Below are positions 1-7,183 of a DNA stretch of 44,040 nt, piece after piece (position 1 is the first letter of the stretch; each line of letters begins with the position of its first letter). Under the pieces are notes generated by a model. That model saw only the letters and a list, made by a program, of their open reading frames with translations. It ran no database searches and had not been told where the DNA came from. The position numbers and the translations under genes were made by a program. This DNA comes from Bacteroidota bacterium (GTDB taxonomy: Bacteria > Bacteroidota > Bacteroidia > CAILMK01 > JAAYUY01), in the NCBI GenBank assembly GCA_018698135.1, contig JABINZ010000011.1, forward strand, positions 1-44,040. Direction: 5' to 3'.

Positions 1-404
1 ACGGGCTAAATTGAAAGACACTTCTGAAAGCTGGGTTTCTGCAATATTCTTTATAATGAATTTAATATGCATAAGAGATAGAGGGATTATTTGGTCTAAA
101 CTTTTCTGTTTTATTAGTCTGTTTAGCAGGAGATTGCCTGATTTTGGCTTTGTAAAGACAGATATAGGGTCAAATTCATTTTGCAATGAATAGATTCTAT
201 AAATTTCAATCTTCTCAAATTTTAAAAGTTGTGTAGTCCGACTTTCTCAGCAAGCCCTAAGATAGTGTCTAATAACCTTTGAATTAGCTTCAAACTTTGA
301 GTACAGTAATTAAAATATGATAGAAAACCAGAAGATGCTGTTTCTATATTTACTTTCGTCCATAAAAATACAAAGTGATAACCTTTGAGGGAATTGAAAT
401 ACAA
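1..404 (-). pseudogene. Possible degraded coding remnant at left edge
   Basis: On the minus strand an open frame of 82 codons runs from position 246 off the left edge without a stop. Its composition looks protein-like, for example the stretch EFDPISVFTKPKSGNLLLNR. It has no good ATG near its beginning. A second minus-strand frame (404 to 222, 60 codons) stops at 222 inside the first frame and overlaps it, as if one reading frame had been split by a frameshift near 240. I do not recognise a family. It may be the end of a mobile-element gene or chance open frames in AT-rich DNA; confidence is low. Confidence 0.3.
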
Positions 405-460
405 TTTCCAGCATTATTAGTATTATACATTACAATTCTATTATTACACATATTCAATAT

Positions 461-540
461 TTCATTCGAACAAATACTTATCTATTCGGATAAACACTAA
501 TAAATTCGAATAAATACCCATAAATTCGAATAAATGCGGA
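461..540. repeat. Four 20-bp direct repeats (iteron-like array)
   Basis: Four contiguous 20-bp units begin at 461, 481, 501 and 521. All share an ATTCG core followed by AA/GA and then YAAAYRC; units 3 and 4 differ only in their last few bases. The core of units 3 and 4 contains the palindrome ATTCGAAT. A fifth, decayed unit may start at 541. The spacing is close to two helical turns, so bound protein would stack on one face. The array lies about 90 bp before the first complete gene of the mobile element. Such arrays are typical of replication-initiator or autoregulator binding sites; which one applies here is inference. Confidence 0.85.
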
Positions 541-632
541 CTAATGTGAATTTACAGAGGATTGAAAGTCGACAACATATAAATGCAATAGATTTTTAAA
601 TTTAATAGATTAAACTTTACAAAAACTAAATA

Positions 633-1409
633 ATGAAACACTCAATTTCACTGAAACAAGAAGATGTTATCTATCTCAACAAGTTTCTTCCACTATATCA
701 CTATGGGTACTATGTGAATATTATGGGGACCACCGCATCTACATCAACATATTGGTCTGAAGTGAATTCATGGAGAAGAAAGCTAAAAGACTATTTTCTT
801 GAATTTGATATTAACATTTTCTACCTGTCAGTTATTATGTCTGAAATTCAATTTGAACATGAGTTTTTTTTGGCTCCACTTCTTGAAAGAAAGAACTACA
901 TTCCTCAGAAATTAGCCGGAGCTAACCACTTATTGAAATTGGTCAATAGTAGTGAAGACATGATGGAAGAAATCCTACAAATCGATATCATTTATAAGAA
1001 CCTAAATAAACCAAAACAATCCATTAAAGGGAAACTTACAATTGAGGAAATTATTAATTCGTTAGCATTAAATCAAACCAAATTTGAAAGACTCGCAAAA
1101 AGAGAAGAAAGATACAATAAAAACAAGCAAGATTATTGGCCAGTAAAAAGTCAATATTCAGATTTCACAGAAATGAAAGAAGAATTGGCAAAAAATCTTT
1201 ATCGATTTCTTCAAGACCAGCTTCCTGACAGGAAACAATATAATAAACAGCATATACAATTTATTGGAGGATTTCTTTTTTATTCATTAGGATTAATTAA
1301 AGATTCTGGAACAACATACAGTATAATAAATCAGGATCAAGCTGTAAAATATTTTACACAAAATTTCAATATTCTTCTATTTAGACATACAGATAAGAAA
1401 GACAATTAG
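633..1409 (+). CDS. Hypothetical protein of mobile element
   Basis: A 258-residue soluble protein with no signal peptide or membrane segment and a charged, mostly helical composition. I do not recognise a family. A Lys/Arg/Glu-rich middle (residues about 150-185) is followed by a more hydrophobic C-terminal part (about 205-250). It is the first complete gene after the 20-bp iteron array and reads in the same direction as the zinc-ribbon, membrane and HTH genes that follow, so it probably belongs to the integrated element. A DNA-binding or replication role would fit the iterons but nothing in the sequence proves it. No RteC or relaxase signature is visible. Confidence 0.75.
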   Translation: MKHSISLKQEDVIYLNKFLPLYHYGYYVNIMGTTASTSTYWSEVNSWRRKLKDYFLEFDINIFYLSVIMSEIQFEHEFFLAPLLERKNYIPQKLAGANHLLKLVNSSEDMMEEILQIDIIYKNLNKPKQSIKGKLTIEEIINSLALNQTKFERLAKREERYNKNKQDYWPVKSQYSDFTEMKEELAKNLYRFLQDQLPDRKQYNKQHIQFIGGFLFYSLGLIKDSGTTYSIINQDQAVKYFTQNFNILLFRHTDKKDN

Positions 1410-1499
1410 ACATTCTTTGAGTTTTACTACAATTCTAGATTGAGAATTATTAATTTGTAGTAAAATGTCGCATTATATTGCATAGAAATATCAATTATA

Positions 1500-1856
1500 A
1501 TGGAAAAGATCTGTAAAGAATGTAAGAATCCGTTTGAAGCAACAAGACGCAATCAACTTTATCATCCAAAATGCAAAATAGAGGTGAATAACCGAATAGC
1601 CAGGGAGTTTAACGAGCAGACAAAAGATGTAAGTAATATACTTAAAAAGAATTTCAAGATTCTTAAAGCATTGCAAGAACGAAATTCAGAAACTATTTCA
1701 TTGATTCGATTGAATAAAGAGGGTTTTAACTTACAGTTTCACACACATCAGATGTTTGATTCTGAACTGAATAAACCTATTTTATTTACCTATTGTCTGG
1801 GACTAATTGAAATTAAACAAAAACACTATGAGTTACGTGAATTTACAATCAGATAA
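1500..1856 (+). CDS. Small zinc-ribbon protein
   Basis: A 118-residue protein with an N-terminal metal-binding finger. The pattern is CKEC at residues 5-8, then HPKC near residues 22-25, giving a C-x2-C ... H-x2-C arrangement that probably binds zinc. The remainder is a helical segment (about 35-65) and a short beta-rich tail. Small proteins of this layout are common beside integrases in Bacteroidota mobile elements. It precedes the small membrane protein by one base, suggesting co-transcription. The function is unknown; nucleic-acid binding is the likeliest role. Confidence 0.7.
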   Translation: MEKICKECKNPFEATRRNQLYHPKCKIEVNNRIAREFNEQTKDVSNILKKNFKILKALQERNSETISLIRLNKEGFNLQFHTHQMFDSELNKPILFTYCLGLIEIKQKHYELREFTIR

Positions 1857-1857
1857 C

Positions 1858-2112
1858 ATGCGCTTTCTGACTATGGAGGAGCTATTTGGTTCAGGACACC
1901 AAAGTGAAACAACAAATTTATTTAATCAAATTGATGAAATAAACACAAAATCTAACAACCTTAATCCAGGAAGAAAGCCTGACAAACCCATATCATGGGT
2001 AAGACCAGTTTTAATTGCTGCAGGGATAATTACTGTTGGAATAATTCTGTACAAAGGTTATCAATATTTTCAGGAGGAAAAGCAAAGAAAAGACATAGCT
2101 AAGGAAGACTAA
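1858..2112 (+). CDS. Small single-pass membrane protein
   Basis: The ATG at 1858 follows the stop of the upstream gene by one base and gives an 84-residue protein. A longer version from 1828 or 1807 would overlap the upstream gene and is less likely. About 35 soluble residues are followed by a proline/lysine linker, one hydrophobic helix (IAAGIITVGIILYKGY) and a charged Lys/Glu tail. No family is recognised. It is tightly packed between the zinc-ribbon and HTH genes, so it is part of the mobile-element operon. Confidence 0.6.
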   Translation: MRFLTMEELFGSGHQSETTNLFNQIDEINTKSNNLNPGRKPDKPISWVRPVLIAAGIITVGIILYKGYQYFQEEKQRKDIAKED

Positions 2113-2117
2113 CAGCA

Positions 2118-2399
2118 ATGGAAATCCGCATCTTCATATCAACCACAGAAGGTACAAAGGAAGCCACCAAAGACTTCTTGAAGGAGATCATGAAAGAAGC
2201 CCTTGCGGAATACCAGGAAGCGACACAATCACTCTTTAAAGAGAAGAAAATCTATTCAGTTAATGAAGTAGCTAAAATATTGCAATGCAGTCATTCAACA
2301 GTGAAGAAGAAAATTTATTCAGGAGCGATCAGAGCAACGATCGACAATAAGATTACGGAAGAAGAACTGAAGAGATACCTGAATGAATTAACAAAGTAG
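2118..2399 (+). CDS. HTH (excisionase/MerR-type) DNA-binding protein
   Basis: A 93-residue protein. Its C-terminal half (about 45-90) reads as a helix-turn-helix of the excisionase/HTH_17 type: IYSVNEVAKILQCSHSTVKK, a turn, then IYSGAIRATIDNKITEEELK with the usual wing. The N-terminal half is a short amphipathic helix. Proteins of this type act as recombination directionality factors or regulators for tyrosine recombinases. It is convergent with the integrase gene, with only three bases between the two stop codons, and five bases downstream of the membrane-protein gene. A role as excisionase of this element is inference from family and position. Confidence 0.75.
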   Translation: MEIRIFISTTEGTKEATKDFLKEIMKEALAEYQEATQSLFKEKKIYSVNEVAKILQCSHSTVKKKIYSGAIRATIDNKITEEELKRYLNELTK

Positions 2400-2402
2400 C
2401 CC

Positions 2403-3590
2403 CTACTCCATTTTCTTCATTTCACTAAACTTCAAACCATCAGCAACTTTTGCATAAATCATGGTATGCTTAATATCCTTATGGCCCATTAATTTCTGTA
2501 CAACGACTATAGGCATCCCAAAACTTATAGCCGTAGTCGCAAAAGTGTGCCTTGAACAGTGAAAACTGATCGATTTATTAATACCCACGATTTCCATTAT
2601 CTTTTTCAAATTCCTGTTTACAGCCGGCTCAGTAAACAAGGGGAAAAGTTGCTGTTCATCAAGCTCTTTTTGGGGTAGTAGAGCTTTTGCTTTTGCCAAT
2701 AAGGGAACATCTACTTGCTGTAGATCTCTAGATTTATGAATGCTTGTAGAAATTACTTCCTTTTCAGTCATCTCACCTGTTTCATCGTCAATAAAGCTCT
2801 GCTTCGTAATATTTTTAAAAGTTAATCTCTTTACATCAGAGAAACGCAATCCCCCTGTATAACAAGCAAATAAAAAGGGCCGCAATGATTTCATATAGTT
2901 ATCGGATAAGTCACCACTATGAAACAGCTTATCTAATAGGATAACCTCTTGCACATTCAGATACTCCATTTTTCCGTCCAACCGCTTAACTTTCTTAGCC
3001 TTTATAGGATTATTATCAAGGATACCATGTTCTACTGCTTTGTTCATGATACGTTTTAAAAACTCAATAGACTTACTGGCAGTGTTGGCATTATTCCCCA
3101 ATTTACTAATACAATACTTTTCGTACTCATCAGCAATTGTCATATCTACTTCAGCTAATTTCAAACCTGCCTTAAAACCATCAATCTTATTCAAGTGCTT
3201 TTCATAGTATTTAACGGTTTCATCGGCAAAGTTTTCCCTATTCAATATCAAATTAGCCATTCCCCTTAATGTAAGTGTCGGGACATCAGCACCAGTAAAT
3301 AATCGTTTAAATACAAGATGATTGATTTCTTTACCATATATTTTAAGATTATGAATAATATCCTGTGCACGATGCATAATGACTTCTAACTCCGATGAAA
3401 GGTAGTAATAGTCTCGGGCACTTTTACGCAAGCTAGCAGTTGCTTTGTTCCAGTCTCTCTCCTGTATATATATTTTTGTCGAGTACATGCGAGATTCTCC
3501 ATGCATGATAATTTTGAGGTAGATCGCAAACTTGTGATCCATCGGGATGTAATCCCTGCGCAAAACAAACTTGAGAGAAATCTTTTTCAT
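2403..3590 (-). CDS. Tyrosine recombinase (site-specific integrase)
   Basis: A 395-residue integrase of the Bacteroidota mobile-element type. An N-terminal arm-type DNA-binding region (about 5-60) is followed by a SAM-like core-binding domain (about 105-200) and the catalytic domain (about 210-390). The active-site set is visible: Arg249 in GGLRFSDVKRL, Lys286 in HKSRD, His344-x-x-Arg347 in HCSRHTFAT, His370 in LMGHKD and Tyr379 in TMIYAKV. All expected residues are present, so it should be active. The gene starts 195 bp from the 3' end of tRNA-Cys, the usual layout for an element integrated into a tRNA gene. No transposon of its own is seen nearby. Confidence 0.93.
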   Translation of the reverse strand: MKKISLKFVLRRDYIPMDHKFAIYLKIIMHGESRMYSTKIYIQERDWNKATASLRKSARDYYYLSSELEVIMHRAQDIIHNLKIYGKEINHLVFKRLFTGADVPTLTLRGMANLILNRENFADETVKYYEKHLNKIDGFKAGLKLAEVDMTIADEYEKYCISKLGNNANTASKSIEFLKRIMNKAVEHGILDNNPIKAKKVKRLDGKMEYLNVQEVILLDKLFHSGDLSDNYMKSLRPFLFACYTGGLRFSDVKRLTFKNITKQSFIDDETGEMTEKEVISTSIHKSRDLQQVDVPLLAKAKALLPQKELDEQQLFPLFTEPAVNRNLKKIMEIVGINKSISFHCSRHTFATTAISFGMPIVVVQKLMGHKDIKHTMIYAKVADGLKFSEMKKME

Positions 3591-3744
3591 ATGACTAAGG
3601 TAGGCATTTTAGAATATAAAAAAATAACATTTTCAAAGTGAGATCGTTTTTGTGTTTATTTTTGTAACTATTTTTTAGTTTAAACACTGAAATATGGCAT
3701 TTCAATATATGCTTGGGAATCGATCGTAACTGGCTGGAAATGAA

Positions 3745-3773
3745 AAAAGTTGGAACTTTTTGTTCCAACTTTT
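3745..3773 (-). terminator. Rho-independent terminator after tRNA-Cys
   Basis: A perfect 12-bp stem (AAAAGTTGGAAC / GTTCCAACTTTT) with a 5-nt loop. On the minus strand the stem ends in a run of T, so it would terminate transcripts coming from folB and tRNA-Cys before they enter the integrase gene. A-rich bases on the other side mean it may also work weakly in the other direction. Confidence 0.85.
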
Positions 3774-3785
3774 AAACAGGGTTAG

Positions 3786-3810
3786 AGGTCTCGAGCGGAT
3801 TCGAACCGCT
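3786..3810. other. Probable attachment site of the integrated element
   Basis: The 3' part of tRNA-Cys (T arm and acceptor stem) is the expected crossover for a tyrosine recombinase encoded next to it. Only one copy lies in the window; the matching direct repeat should mark the far end of the element, left of position 1. This is inferred from position and was not observed as a repeat pair. Confidence 0.4.
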
Positions 3811-3856
3811 GTACCTGGTTTTGCAGACCAATGCCTAACCACTCGGCCACGAGACC
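3786..3856 (-). tRNA. tRNA-Cys (GCA)
   Basis: A 71-nt cloverleaf on the minus strand. The acceptor stem GGTCTCG/CGAGACC pairs perfectly, the anticodon loop CTGCAAA carries GCA, the T arm is AGCGG-TTCGAAT-CCGCT, and the discriminator base is U, as expected for tRNA-Cys. CCA is not encoded. It lies 29 bp downstream of folB on the same strand. Its 3' end faces the integrase gene. Confidence 0.96.
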
Positions 3857-3885
3857 CTTTTCAGGAGTGCAAATTTATAACAATA

Positions 3886-4245
3886 TTAGTTGCGAATAAA
3901 AATTCTTTCGACAAAAGATTTATCTACTTCACCATTGTTCATCGGATTCAGTTTATTTAGCCTGATTTTCAACTCAATAATCACCTCAAATTCTTTTAAA
4001 ATGGCATTCCCCAATTCGATTATTTTTGTTTCAATTAAATCGCTACCAGAACTCATCACTTCCTTCACCAGAACGATAACATCCTCATAATTAAGCGTTT
4101 GATTAATATCATCACTTATCTCATCGGGATTAAAATCAAGCTGAATCTCGACATCCACCTCAAAATCTCTACCTTGCTCCTTTTCCCAATCATAAACACC
4201 AACTGGGGCATGAACTTTTATTCCACTTAGGCCAATCAAAAACAT
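3886..4245 (-). CDS. folB: Dihydroneopterin aldolase
   Basis: A 119-residue protein matching FolB in length and motifs. It converts dihydroneopterin to 6-hydroxymethyl-dihydropterin and glycolaldehyde in folate biosynthesis in the cytoplasm. The N-terminal signature GIKVHAPVGVYDWEKEQG is followed by LNYEDVIVLV, the conserved Glu of LIETKIIELG (about residue 72), and the Lys of RLNKLNP (about 98) at the catalytic position. It normally forms a ring-shaped oligomer. tRNA-Cys follows on the same strand and the two may share a transcript that ends at the hairpin at 3745-3773. Confidence 0.92.
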   Translation of the reverse strand: MFLIGLSGIKVHAPVGVYDWEKEQGRDFEVDVEIQLDFNPDEISDDINQTLNYEDVIVLVKEVMSSGSDLIETKIIELGNAILKEFEVIIELKIRLNKLNPMNNGEVDKSFVERIFIRN

Positions 4246-4299
4246 ATTGTCTCTATTCTATTCTAGATACAAATGTTACAATTATTCTAATTTTTTAGA

Positions 4300-4307
4300 T
4301 AATTTTG
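4300..4307 (+). promoter_or_regulatory. Bacteroidota -7 box
   Basis: TAATTTTG matches TAnnTTTG. It places the transcription start around 4313, which rules out the upstream TTG at 4305 as a start codon and supports the ATG at 4329 as the start of the three-gene envelope operon. Confidence 0.55.
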
Positions 4308-4328
4308 TTTTCAATAAATCACTATTTC

Positions 4329-5441
4329 ATGCCAAAAAAGCTGTTATTGTTTGTATTGTGGAGCTGTATCTTTTCCACTTCCCTATTTGCCTATTCCAAT
4401 AAAAATGCAATCCTGCTGTTGAACAAAAACCTGCAACACGACAGTATCGGCTATAATTTTGTCACCTCCTTCTTAAAATGGTCCTACTATAATTTAGAAA
4501 AAGGGAACATCAAACTATATGATTCTCCCCTGAAAATAAATGAAATTGGCTTTCTGAGTTTACAGAGTATGGAAGAAAACTCGGGTGTAAGCTTTAAAGA
4601 TGCTGAAAACATTTTTATTTACGAACTATGGAACTCCAATAATAAAGAATCTTCTTTCGATATCAGGGGATTTACGGTTACAGCTGAAACAAAAAATAAA
4701 GAAGAAATTAGTTTGGGGTTTATGAGCTTTTCAGAAATTGTTGATTTATTAAAAATTGCTCGTGTAATTCCCGGTATCGATGCTTCTTACAGCCATTCGT
4801 TTTTTGAAGTATTGATGAACAAACAGTTTAATTTCGATTTGATTTTTTTTGATGATACACCTATTATAAAATCCAATAGCAGTGATCCTGAACGCGATTA
4901 CCAACGTGGCAACAGCCTGAAAATAAAAGCTTTCAATCCAAATAAAAAGAATTTGAATGCGGTGGAAGTCAGGCAAATGAAAAAAATCAAATACGTTATT
5001 CGTAAAAGCGACTATGATCCGATTAGTAACGAGATATTAAAAACTCTTGAAAAGTATTTCGATTCACATAAACGTTCCATTCTGCATTTGGGTGGAGAGG
5101 ATTTATACGGCTATTTTAAATATACCCGTAGCATTATTACCAGTTGTGAAGTGACTGAAATTTTAACAATAGAGAAAGGAAAAGTTAAACGAAAATTGGC
5201 AAAAATACAACCCTATTCTTTCAACCTAGCCTTCTTTCCCATGGAAAAGGAAATACTCGACACCCTCGAACTATTTGTGAATGGCTATAGTATTGAAAGG
5301 AATTTAGTGAGCATGAAGTATCGCTTTCATTTGCTGGAGATTAACGACATACCTATCGATGAGAAACTCACCGAAAAATATATGGAGGCTATTTTAAACA
5401 GTCAATGGAATCAATTATCTGCCATTAAAAGAAGTTTGTGA
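4329..5441 (+). CDS. Secreted protein of unknown function
   Basis: A 370-residue protein beginning MPKKLLLFVLW with a typical Sec signal peptide cleaved near SLFAYS. The start was chosen at 4329 because a promoter box covers the alternative TTG at 4305. The mature protein is mixed alpha/beta without cysteine-rich or repeat structure. Segments such as ENIFIYELWNSNNKES and the later HKRSILHLGGEDLYGYFKY have no family I can name. Its stop codon overlaps the next gene (TGATG), so it is translationally coupled to the DUF2279-like protein and probably works with it in the envelope. Confidence 0.75.
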   Translation: MPKKLLLFVLWSCIFSTSLFAYSNKNAILLLNKNLQHDSIGYNFVTSFLKWSYYNLEKGNIKLYDSPLKINEIGFLSLQSMEENSGVSFKDAENIFIYELWNSNNKESSFDIRGFTVTAETKNKEEISLGFMSFSEIVDLLKIARVIPGIDASYSHSFFEVLMNKQFNFDLIFFDDTPIIKSNSSDPERDYQRGNSLKIKAFNPNKKNLNAVEVRQMKKIKYVIRKSDYDPISNEILKTLEKYFDSHKRSILHLGGEDLYGYFKYTRSIITSCEVTEILTIEKGKVKRKLAKIQPYSFNLAFFPMEKEILDTLELFVNGYSIERNLVSMKYRFHLLEINDIPIDEKLTEKYMEAILNSQWNQLSAIKRSL

Positions 5442-6352
5442 TGACATATGTAAAATCATCATTATTCTGCATGCTGATCTGCTTTTCACTTTCCAGTCCT
5501 ATTATTGCGCAAGATAGTATTTCCAGCTCACCAGCTTTCAATAAAATGCGATTGGGCCTATTGCTTGGCAGCTCCGGCAGTGTTTATGCCACCAGCATGA
5601 TAGGGCTTAATTCACTTTGGTATAAAGATTATCCAAAGTCAAATTTTCACTTTTTCAATGATAATGATGAATGGATGCAAATGGATAAGTTTGGTCATTC
5701 ATTGGCAGCTTACTATGAGAGTCTGATTGGAATTCAGGGGCTTAAGTGGGCTGGAGTAGAAAATCGAAAATCCATTATTTATGGCAGCCTGTTTGGACTT
5801 GTTTTTCAATTACCGATTGAAATATTGGATGGTTTTTCGGCAAATTGGGGAGCTTCGTCAGGTGATTTAATTGCCAACACCCTAGGTGCCGGATTGGTTT
5901 TTTCTCAGTTCATGCTTTGGGATGAACAAAAAATAGTCTACAAATTTTCCTTCCATCCAACTGAATTTGCCAGCATGCGTTCTGATTTATTGGGTGAAAA
6001 TCTTGTTCAAAATATTATTAAAGATTACAATGGCAGCACCTACTGGCTATCTTTTTCACCTCAAAGTTTTATGAAGAAAGAAAGTTGGATTCCTGACTGG
6101 CTGTGTTTGTCGCTTGGATATGGAGCCGACAATATGCTTGGCGTTAGCTATGCCAAAACACCCGATGAATATTTGCATTATGTACCTTATCGACAGTTTT
6201 ATTTTTCATTGGATGTGAATACATTGAAAATTCCAACAAAAAATAAATTTGTGAAAGCACTCTTGGTTGGCTTATCGATAATTAAAATTCCTGCACCAAC
6301 TGTGGAAATCAATAGTCAGGGGAATGTGCGTTTTCACCCAATATATTTCTAA
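5441..6352 (+). CDS. DUF2279-family envelope protein
   Basis: A 303-residue protein with a signal peptide ending at SPIIAQ. The core resembles DUF2279 (YfiM-like) proteins of Bacteroidota: LWYKDYPKSNFHFFNDN, then WMQMDKFGHSLAAYY, followed by hydrophobic stretches and a conserved Gly/Ser/Asp segment (WGASSGDLIANTLGAGL). The family is periplasmic or membrane-associated and functionally uncharacterised. The ATG at 5441 overlaps the preceding stop; the GTG three bases earlier is the less likely start. It is followed after 8 bp by the repeat lipoprotein, making a three-gene operon. Confidence 0.8.
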   Translation: MTYVKSSLFCMLICFSLSSPIIAQDSISSSPAFNKMRLGLLLGSSGSVYATSMIGLNSLWYKDYPKSNFHFFNDNDEWMQMDKFGHSLAAYYESLIGIQGLKWAGVENRKSIIYGSLFGLVFQLPIEILDGFSANWGASSGDLIANTLGAGLVFSQFMLWDEQKIVYKFSFHPTEFASMRSDLLGENLVQNIIKDYNGSTYWLSFSPQSFMKKESWIPDWLCLSLGYGADNMLGVSYAKTPDEYLHYVPYRQFYFSLDVNTLKIPTKNKFVKALLVGLSIIKIPAPTVEINSQGNVRFHPIYF

Positions 6353-6360
6353 TTTTGCTT

Positions 6361-7032
6361 ATGCTTAAAATAAAAGCAAGAAAATATCTTTTTTATCTAA
6401 TCACCTATTCATTTAGCATACTGTTGATGTCGTGCGCCCAAAACGGATGTCCGGGCGGTATGTGTGCACCAAATCATTACTACAGCAGCCCCAAGAGTAT
6501 TTGGAGTAGCGGTGTCAATTATAAATCGAAAAGGCAGAAAAGCAGTGGACGCAAAAGGAATAGAACCCGTTACAAAAAGCCCAAATCGGTCAGAAATATA
6601 GAATACAATCAACGCTGGAACAAGCCTGCTAAAAGAACATCAGCCAATATTGAAGGTGGTGGATTCAGAAGCAAACGATCAAAAGGATTTAAAAGTGCAA
6701 ATATTGAAGGAGGTACTTTCCGCACATCGCGAACAAAAACATACTCAGCCAATATTGAAGGGGGTAGTTTTCGTACAGGCAGAAGCAAAAGTTTTAGCGC
6801 AGATATTGAATCATCACCCTTTAAAGTCAGGCGAAGTGCAAAACGCAGAACCAACAAAGCACAGCGCGCCATTCGTTATAAAGAACCCAAGGATAGAAAA
6901 GGAAAGAGATCGAAATACGGTCTTTTTGAACCCGAAATTGAAGGTTGGGAAAAAAGAGATAAACCACCCAAAACCAAAACCCGCAAGAATAAAGAAGGGA
7001 AAGAGGGACATGGGACCAAGAAGATTGATTAA
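6361..7032 (+). CDS. Basic lipoprotein with SANIEGG repeats
   Basis: A 223-residue lipoprotein. The signal peptide ends in the lipobox LMSC (lipidated Cys about residue 25), followed by a second small Cys cluster (GCPGGMC). The mature chain is extremely rich in Lys, Arg, Ser and Gly. Four repeats of 17-18 residues (SANIEGGxFRxxRxKxF) occupy DNA about 6640-6840; the last is degenerate (SADIESSPF). A related EPEIEGW stretch lies near the C-terminus. The ATG at 6361 is preferred over the TTG at 6355. The composition suggests an extended chain that binds anionic polymers such as nucleic acid, LPS or peptidoglycan; this is inference. Last gene of the operon starting at 4329. Confidence 0.75.
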   Translation: MLKIKARKYLFYLITYSFSILLMSCAQNGCPGGMCAPNHYYSSPKSIWSSGVNYKSKRQKSSGRKRNRTRYKKPKSVRNIEYNQRWNKPAKRTSANIEGGGFRSKRSKGFKSANIEGGTFRTSRTKTYSANIEGGSFRTGRSKSFSADIESSPFKVRRSAKRRTNKAQRAIRYKEPKDRKGKRSKYGLFEPEIEGWEKRDKPPKTKTRKNKEGKEGHGTKKID

Positions 7033-7129
7033 GGTTATTTATAAATGCTTAAATTCTATTCTTACTATCCTCAAATTATATCCTCTATTCTATACTTGAA
7101 GTAACACCAAACTTCTGACCAACAAACAA

Positions 7130-7163
7130 AAAAAAACCGGCTCCTTTTGAGAACCGGTTTCAA
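7130..7163 (-). terminator. Terminator of dnaK
   Basis: An inverted repeat built on AAACCGG / CCGGTTT with a short A-rich loop. Read on the minus strand it is followed by nine T residues, so it is a canonical intrinsic terminator about 20 bp after the dnaK stop codon. It also separates dnaK from the convergent lipoprotein gene. Confidence 0.88.
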
Positions 7164-7183
7164 TAATTTATTTATCACTGAAA

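Noticed and set aside
461-540. Possible CRISPR array
   Set aside because: The 20-bp units are contiguous with no unique spacers and no cas gene is present.
633-1409. RteC or relaxase of a conjugative element
   Set aside because: Length is plausible for RteC but none of its motifs could be read, and no relaxase motif is present.
3760-3960. 66-codon plus-strand open frame
   Set aside because: It is antisense to tRNA-Cys and the end of folB; its translation comes from the tRNA sequence.
4329-5441. GldN-like gliding protein
   Set aside because: Only short, low-complexity resemblance (ENIFIYELW); no surrounding gldKLM genes.
6609-7099. Open frames overlapping the repeat lipoprotein on both strands
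   Set aside because: They are shadows caused by its biased Lys/Arg codons; only the lipoprotein frame has a signal peptide and lipobox.
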